From: Lucinisca nassula
Taxonomy: Eukaryota > Mollusca > Bivalvia > Lucinida > Lucinidae
Length of the DNA stretch: 64,000 nucleotides
Direction of reading: 5' to 3'
Assembly (NCBI GenBank): GCA_963580285.1
Contig: OY757011.1
Span: 155,795,245 to 155,859,244, forward strand
The notes beneath the pieces are model-generated. The model saw nothing but the letters and a program-made list of their open reading frames with translations. It was not told the origin of the DNA and made no database searches. A program made the position numbers and the translations under genes. Positions 58,146-64,000 of the stretch are shown in pieces. The stretch's first letter is position 1. The number at the start of each line of letters is the position of its first letter.

Positions 58146-60550
58146 GTGGTGACAGCTGTGCAACTGTGGTGATACCCAGCTAACAGTTGTGTTTTATAAA
58201 CGTTTTCAAAACGTCAGAAGGGACGTCAGGTAACTTTCGCTTGGATATATGCTGCAGCGTTAAACTAAAGATCAATTTTAATGTTTAACCGCCAGCTGTG
58301 AAACTGAGGTGATAGCGATATAACCTTTGGTGATAGCTGAGAAATTCAGGTGATAGTTGTGAAACAGAGATGTTTGCTATATAACCTGTTGGGACAGCTG
58401 TGAAAATGAGGTGATAGCCGTATGCCCTTTGGTGAAAGGCTGTAAAAGTAAGGTGTATCGATACTTCCTGTGTTGAAAGCTGTTAGACTGGGGTGAAAGC
58501 CAAAAGACCTGTTGCGACAACTGCAAGTCTGATGTGATATCCGCACTTCCTGTGATTACAAATGTGAAACTAATGTCATAGCCATATTTCCTATAGTATA
58601 TAACCCAGGTAATAACCATATTATTTGTGGTGACAGCTAAACTGAGGAGAAACAATATAACCTGTTATGATTGCTGTTTAACTCACGCTATATAATCTGT
58701 GGTGAACGCTGTGAAATTCACACGATGGCCATAACACCTGTGGTGACTGCTGTGAAACCGAGGAGATAGCCATACTACCAGTAGGGAAAGCTCTGAAAGC
58801 CATACGATAGCCATATTAGCTATGGTGATAGCTGCGAAACTAATGTGAAAGCCATTTTACCTGTTTTACCTGTTTTGTTTGCTGCGAAACCCATGTGATA
58901 GCCATACCACCTATGGTGACAGCTGTGAAACTAATATTACTGCTACATAATCTGTGGTGACCACTTTAAAATCTTAGGGGATAGCCATATTACCCGTGGT
59001 GATATCTATAAAACGGATGTGATAGCTATACTACCTGTGGTTATAGATGAGAAACTCACGTTATAGCCTTATTATCTGAGGATTATTTATTTATCGTGCT
59101 AACAGATTTGAAAGTGAAGTGATTGTAATGTCATATGTGCTGTTAGCTGTGAGACTCGGGTGATGGATAGAAGCCTCCGTGGTGTAGTGGTTACGATAGT
59201 CGCCTTGTAAACCAGGGATCGCAGGATCGATCCCGGGCTTCTCCAGACTTTCGGATGTGTCTTAAACCGAGGTATCGTCTCCGTATGACCTTAGCTTTGG
59301 TGGGATGTATAACTCAAACACCCACTCACTCAGTTGATGGACATTCTACCTGTTGCGATAATGGAGATACAAAGGTCACTGCTATATAACATTGATGACA
59401 GCTGTGAAACTGATGTGATAGCTAAACTTCCTATGGTGATAGCTGTGACACCGAGGTGATAGCATCTTACCTGCGTTGATAAAGTAAAACTCAGATTGTA
59501 GTCATATTACCAATGTTGAAAGCCGTGAAACGATGCGATAGCCATTCTACATTTGGTGATAAATGTAATGCTGAGGTGATAGCTGTGAAACTCAAGTGAT
59601 AGCCATACTACCTCTGGTGAAAAATGTGAAACACAGGTGATTTCTATTCTGTCTCTGGCGATAGCTGTGAAACTGAGGTGATAGACATATTTCTGTGGTG
59701 ACAGCTGTAACTCTGATGTAAAATCCAGCTGTGAAACTAATGTGATAGCTTTATTCCCTGTGGTGGTAGCTGTGAAACCCAGGTGATAACCATTCTGCAG
59801 GTGGTGACAATTTTGAAACACAGGTGAATGCTATATTACATGTGGTGAAAGCTGTTTTCCTGTGGTGATAGCTGTGAATACGAGGTGATAGCATATCACC
59901 CGAGGTGACAACTGTAAATGTCAGATTATAGCAAGATTACCTGTGGTGACGTCTGTGAAACTGAGGCTATAGCCATACTACCTGTGATAATAAGTGTGAT
60001 GCTGAAGTGATAGCTGTGAAACTCAAGTAATAGCCATACTACCTCTGGTGACAATGATGAAACACAGGTGATTGCTATATTACCTATGGACTATAGATGT
60101 GAAACACAGATGATAGCTATATATCTTATAGTAACAGCTGTAAGTCTGATGTCATATGTATACCATCTTTGGTGACAGCCGAGAAAGTAATGTGATAGCC
60201 ATATTACCTGTGAATATCAAACTATCAATTAAGAAAGCTGAGAAACTCAGCTAAAAATGATGTACTCTGTGGTAGAAGCTGTAAAACTAAGGCGACAGCC
60301 ATGTTACCTGATTTGATTGCTGTGAAAATCATGTGATAGCCATACTACCTATATTGCCAGCTGTGAAACTGAGGTGATTGTTATATAACCTGTGATGACA
60401 GCTGTGCACCTCAGGTGGCAGCCATATTACCTGTGGTGATAGCTGTGACTACCTCTGGTGACAGCTGTAAATAAGAGGTGTTTACTGTATTACCTTTCTT
60501 TTACGACAGTTGTGAAAACTGAGATGATAGATTTTGTGTGTGAAACTGGG
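58146..60550. repeat. 41-bp minisatellite, minus polarity, block S7a
   Basis: TGTGGTGATAGCTGTGAAAC + TGAGGTGATAGCCATATTACC, the reverse complement of the S4 unit. Interrupted by SINE D at 59,166. About 58,195-58,290 is not satellite. Confidence 0.88.
59166..59336 (+). mobile_element. tRNA-derived SINE family D, full copy
   Basis: The head GCCTCCGTGGTGTAGTGGTT (A-box region) and the B-box GGATCGATCCC give a tRNA-like 5' end of about 72 bp. CTTCTCCAGACTTTCGG, TTAAACCGAGG and TATGACCTTAGC follow, with an end in CACTCACTC. The acceptor ends do not pair, so it is a SINE and not a working tRNA gene. Confidence 0.75.
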
Positions 60551-60554
60551 GTGA

Positions 60555-61110
60555 CAGCAAAGTAGAAGTAAAACAAAGATCAGGAATCGATACAATTAAC
60601 TTACTCCACCCATCAAAGACACCAAAGGGAAAGAAACACAAACATTAAGCGACCAGACCATAATGGAAACCTAAACAAAGGAAGGCCATAAGGACAGTTA
60701 CTTTCCCACAAAATGGCCATATGGGCATCCAAAATAAAAAGACACAGGTGATACACACAGTAAGTAACAAACAACAACATAAATAAATCGCCACAGAAGA
60801 ACCGCCTTGGAACGGTCAGTGGAAAGATTTCCACTGGGGGCTTAAATCGATTTTACGTGGCCACAATCCTCGCCCTTACTTCCGTCGCGATTTAGACAAA
60901 TAATTTGTTCAGTCCGCATGAAGGCCTCCTAACTAATCAGTGCAACATCTCCGTGAACACAAATAATCAAAGAAACACAGAGGTGAGACAACGGTGAGGA
61001 CTAGACAGCAAGAAACCACTGAAATGCTGGAGCAAAAGAAAACCAACAATTATACTTCGATGGGCCCGACCAGAGACAGAGCATCAGGCACCAACCAACA
61101 TTACCTTGAA
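60555..61110 (-). repeat. Family C, longest copy
   Basis: AGTAGAAGTAAAACAAAGAT to CAGGCACCAACCAACATTACC. It contains every landmark seen in other copies, including AAATGCTGGAGCAAAAG, and so defines a family length of at least 550 bp. Confidence 0.75.
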
Positions 61111-61500
61111 TTAGATCTCTCTAACTCTCAATAAGCCTTTACGTTGGAACCGTCATAGAATCTGAGGCCTGATCCACCGGCGTGCCATTAAAGAGGGAAG
61201 CAAAGTTGCCAACCCTGACTGGGTTAACTACCATGCATGCAGTCTGTCGTATAATATCCATGTTGTACCCAATCTTTTTATATCGAAGAATGATTTTACG
61301 AAATTGGGTGCTAAATACTATCTTTAGCGACAGCTGTGAAAATTTAAAAGAAAGACCCAGGGAGCGCCACAGTCACAAGACACAGCCCACTCACGACAGG
61401 AAGAGGAAACATACACAAAACAAGAAAAAATACGAGTGTTTATGAAACGGAACAATCAGCCCTCTCTTCCCCACAGGGGGTGATCAGACCATTAGAAAAC
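61111..61500. other. Sequence beyond family C, unassigned
   Basis: An 87-codon plus-strand frame at 61,182-61,445 ends in a Lys/Arg/His-rich stretch. I recognise no family, and the frame may belong to a longer form of element C. Confidence 0.35.
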
Positions 61501-62299
61501 ACTAAACAACAACTCACAACAAATTCGCAGATATGCGATGATAGCCATGCTACCCGTGGTGATAGCCATATTACCTGTGGTGATAGCTATAAAATGTAGG
61601 TGAAAAACTGTGGTGACAGCTGTCAAATTAAGGTGATAGCCATAATACCTTTGGAGATAGTTGTGAAATTCAGGTGATAGACTGTGAAACTTAGTTGATA
61701 GCTTTATTACATATTTGGGCAACTATTACTCAAGTAATGGCCATATTAACTGTGGCGATAACTGTGAAACTAAGGGGATAGCCATACTAACTCTGCAAAC
61801 AGCTGTGAAACAGAGGTGACAGCTGTACTACCGGTGGTGACAAGCCGAAGCGATAGGCATATTACCTTTAATGATAGTTGTGGAATTCAGATGATAGTTA
61901 TACTAAGCATAGTGAAACTCAGGCAAAATATGTGAAGCTGAGGTGACAGCCATATTACCTGTGGTGGTAGCTGTAAAATTGAGGTTATAGCCACATTACC
62001 ATCTGTGATAGCAATGAAGCCAGGTGATAACCATACTAGTTGTAGCGACAGTTGTAAAACAGATGTTATTTCTGCATTACCTCTTGTGACAGCTGTCAGC
62101 CGATGTCATAACCGTTTTACTTGTGATTATAGCTGTGAAATTCAAGTCATAGTCATATTTCTTGTTGTGAAGCTCAAGTGATAGCCATATTTCCTGAGGT
62201 GACAGCTGTGAAATGGAGGTGATAGCCATATTACATGCATTTATAGCTATGGAACCCAGATGATAGCAACAGAACCTGAGGGGATATCGTTGTTACCTG

Positions 62300-64000
62300 T
62301 AGGAATACATCTGAAACTCGGGTGATAACCATACTAACTGTTTGACAATTATGTATCATAGTTGACTGCTATACTATCTGTGGTAACGACTGTCAAACTA
62401 AGGTGATAGCAATCTAACTTTTGTGAAGGAAAGCTGAGAAAGTCAGGTGATAGCCATATTACTTGTTGTGATAGCTGTTAAACTAAAATGATAGCCATAC
62501 TACCTATAGTTAAACGATTGCTATATAATGTATGGTGACAGCTGTGAAACTGAGGTGATGGCGATATTACCTTTGGCGATGGCAGTTTAACTCTGGTGAT
62601 AACCATACTACTCAGGTGATGGCCATATAGCCTGTAGTGATAGCTGTCAAGCTAAGGGGATAGCCAAACAAGCTATGGGAATAGCTGTGAAACAGACTTG
62701 ATTGCTGTATTACCTGTGGCAGCTGTCAAACCGAGGTGACAGGCATATTACAGATGATAGTCATACTGCTTCATGTGAAACTCAGGTGATAACCATATGA
62801 CCTGAGGTGTAAAATGCGAAACTGAGGTGACAGCCATATTAACTGTGGTGGTAGCTGTAAAACTGAGTTTATAGCCATATTACCGGCGGTGATGCGTCTG
62901 ACTGGTGATCAGAAGTACGCGGATTCAATACTTGCCGGGGTTGGCAGTAATTTTTCGTGGAGATTGATCATTATATCGTTTCTATCATCATTCTTTCCCT
63001 TCCGCTGATTCAAGAAGGGCAGTTGTCAGTTTCTGGCGAAAGAATGTACACTGTACTGGTCAACCACTTATGTACAAGACAGCCCAGGAAACGTGTGGAT
63101 AGGTAAACTGACAGGCTCAAAAATTACATAGTGTTGACTGGGCCATTAAACTGCAATCAATGAAAACAAAAACCTGTGAACTCATGTGATAGCATTACTA
63201 CCTGTGGTGACAGCTGAGAAAACATGGCGTTAACCGTACGAGTTTTAGTGACTGTTGTGAAACAGAGGTGATTGTTGTATAACATGTTGTGACAGCTGTC
63301 AACCAAGATAACAGCCGTATTATCTGTAATGATAGCTCTGAAATTCAGGTGATTATGTTTGTGGGAAGCTCAGATGATAGCTATACTTCCTGTGGTGACA
63401 GCTGTGAAATGGAGGTGATATCCATATTAGCTCTGGTGATAGCCGTGAAACTCAGTTGACAGCAATATAACCTGTGGTTACAGCTGTCAAACTAAGGTGA
63501 CAGCCATGTTACCTGTAGTGATAGCTCTGAAACTCAGGTGATAAACCATTCTACCTGTTGTGACAAGTGTGAAACATAGTGGATTGCTGTATTACTTGTG
63601 GTGACAGCTGTCAGTCTGAGGTGATAGCGATATGATCTTTGGTGATAGATGTAAAAGTCAGGTGATAACCATACTACCTGCTGTGAAGGAAAGCTGAGAT
63701 ATTCAGATGATACCATATTACTTGTGGTGATAGCTGTGAAACTAAGGTGACAGCCATACTACCATACATGGTAAAATGATTGCTATATATTATGTTATGA
63801 CAGCTGTGAAATTGATGTGATAGCCATATTACCTGTGGTGATGTGATGATAGCTAAGAAACTGAGGTAATGGCGATATTACCTGCTGAAAGCTGTGAAAC
63901 TCTGGTGATAACCAAACTACCTGTTCTGACATTTGTGAAACGGAGGTCATTGCTTAATAACCTGAGGTGACAGTTGTGAAACTGAGGTGTTTGTCATACC
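62300..64000. repeat. Inverted-duplication right arm
   Basis: Collinear reverse complement of 36,590-37,900, through the shared SINE B insertion and on to the last bases (GAGGTGTTTGTCATACC versus GGTATGACAAACACCTC at about 36,598). The duplication probably extends beyond the window. Confidence 0.88.
62885..63172 (+). mobile_element. SINE family B, copy 3
   Basis: GATGCGTCTGACTGGTGATC, GGATTCAATACTTGCCGG and CAAGAAGGGCAGTTGTCAG, then GGGCCATTAAACTGCAATC and an A-rich end. Longer in the middle than copy 2, which lacks about 85 bp including the AAGAAGGGCAGTTG region. Confidence 0.8.

Larger units (their letters stand above)
61505..64000. repeat. 41-bp minisatellite, minus polarity, block S7b
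   Basis: Same unit as S7a. From about 62,300 it is the inverted copy of 36,590-37,900. A run of units around 63,660-63,880 has no counterpart in the other arm. The block continues past the window end. Confidence 0.88.

Noticed and set aside
59166..59240. Functional tRNA gene
   Set aside because: A- and B-box-like motifs exist, but the acceptor stem does not pair. The sequence continues into a body shared with 27,172 and 1-85, as in a SINE.

Overview
This window looks like gene-poor, repeat-dense nuclear DNA from a metazoan, most likely a mollusc or another lophotrochozoan. The main evidence is the kind of repeat present: several tRNA-derived SINE families ending in GTTAAAC...CAAACAAA or AATCAATC tails, a mariner-type DD34D transposon, remnants of a DIRS-type tyrosine-recombinase retrotransposon, and tandem-unit elements that start with GTCCGTCCGTC tracts. 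The species assignment is an inference. I found no intact host protein-coding gene, no functional tRNA or rRNA gene, and nothing that resembles an operon or CRISPR array. Almost all open frames are by-products of repeats whose period keeps stop codons rare.

Layout. 1-3.3 kb: SINE and dispersed-repeat fragments plus a degenerate tandem element. 3.7-9.3 kb: an old degenerate repeat containing a 142-bp palindrome, interrupted by about 24 copies of a ~166-bp unit (4.34-8.46 kb). 9.4-12.8 kb: SINE copies, a GATA microsatellite, and a DIRS-type Pol/recombinase pseudogene on the minus strand, split by a tRNA-SINE associated with a 650-bp TGCATG minisatellite. 13.1-17.5 kb: a SINE with a clear 13-bp target duplication, then two AT-rich inverted-repeat (foldback-like) structures built from GATATC palindromes. 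18-28.5 kb: a 21-bp minisatellite carrying CAGCTG and ATGACTCAT. It is organised in a ~1.85-kb higher-order repeat and holds a complete but dead mariner at 23,361-24,644. 28.5-34.6 kb: dispersed elements, a second TGCATG minisatellite with its SINE, and a ~2-kb element with a nested SINE. 34.6-64 kb: related ~41-bp minisatellites in plus polarity to about 38.3 kb and in minus polarity after that.

History readable from the sequence. In the 18-28 kb block a SINE inserted before a 1.85-kb duplication, because both copies carry it (one internally deleted). The mariner inserted afterwards, because the second copy keeps the empty TA site. The 36.6-37.9 kb and 62.3-64.0 kb segments are inverted copies of each other, sharing a SINE at the same junction. 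In the 39-53 kb block about 14 copies of a ~250-bp module punctuate the satellite, many alternating between two subtypes, and a 1,270-bp segment is duplicated with almost no divergence. The most interesting content is therefore a ~46-kb satellite domain with a shared 20-21-bp monomer, nested higher-order structure and a polarity switch.
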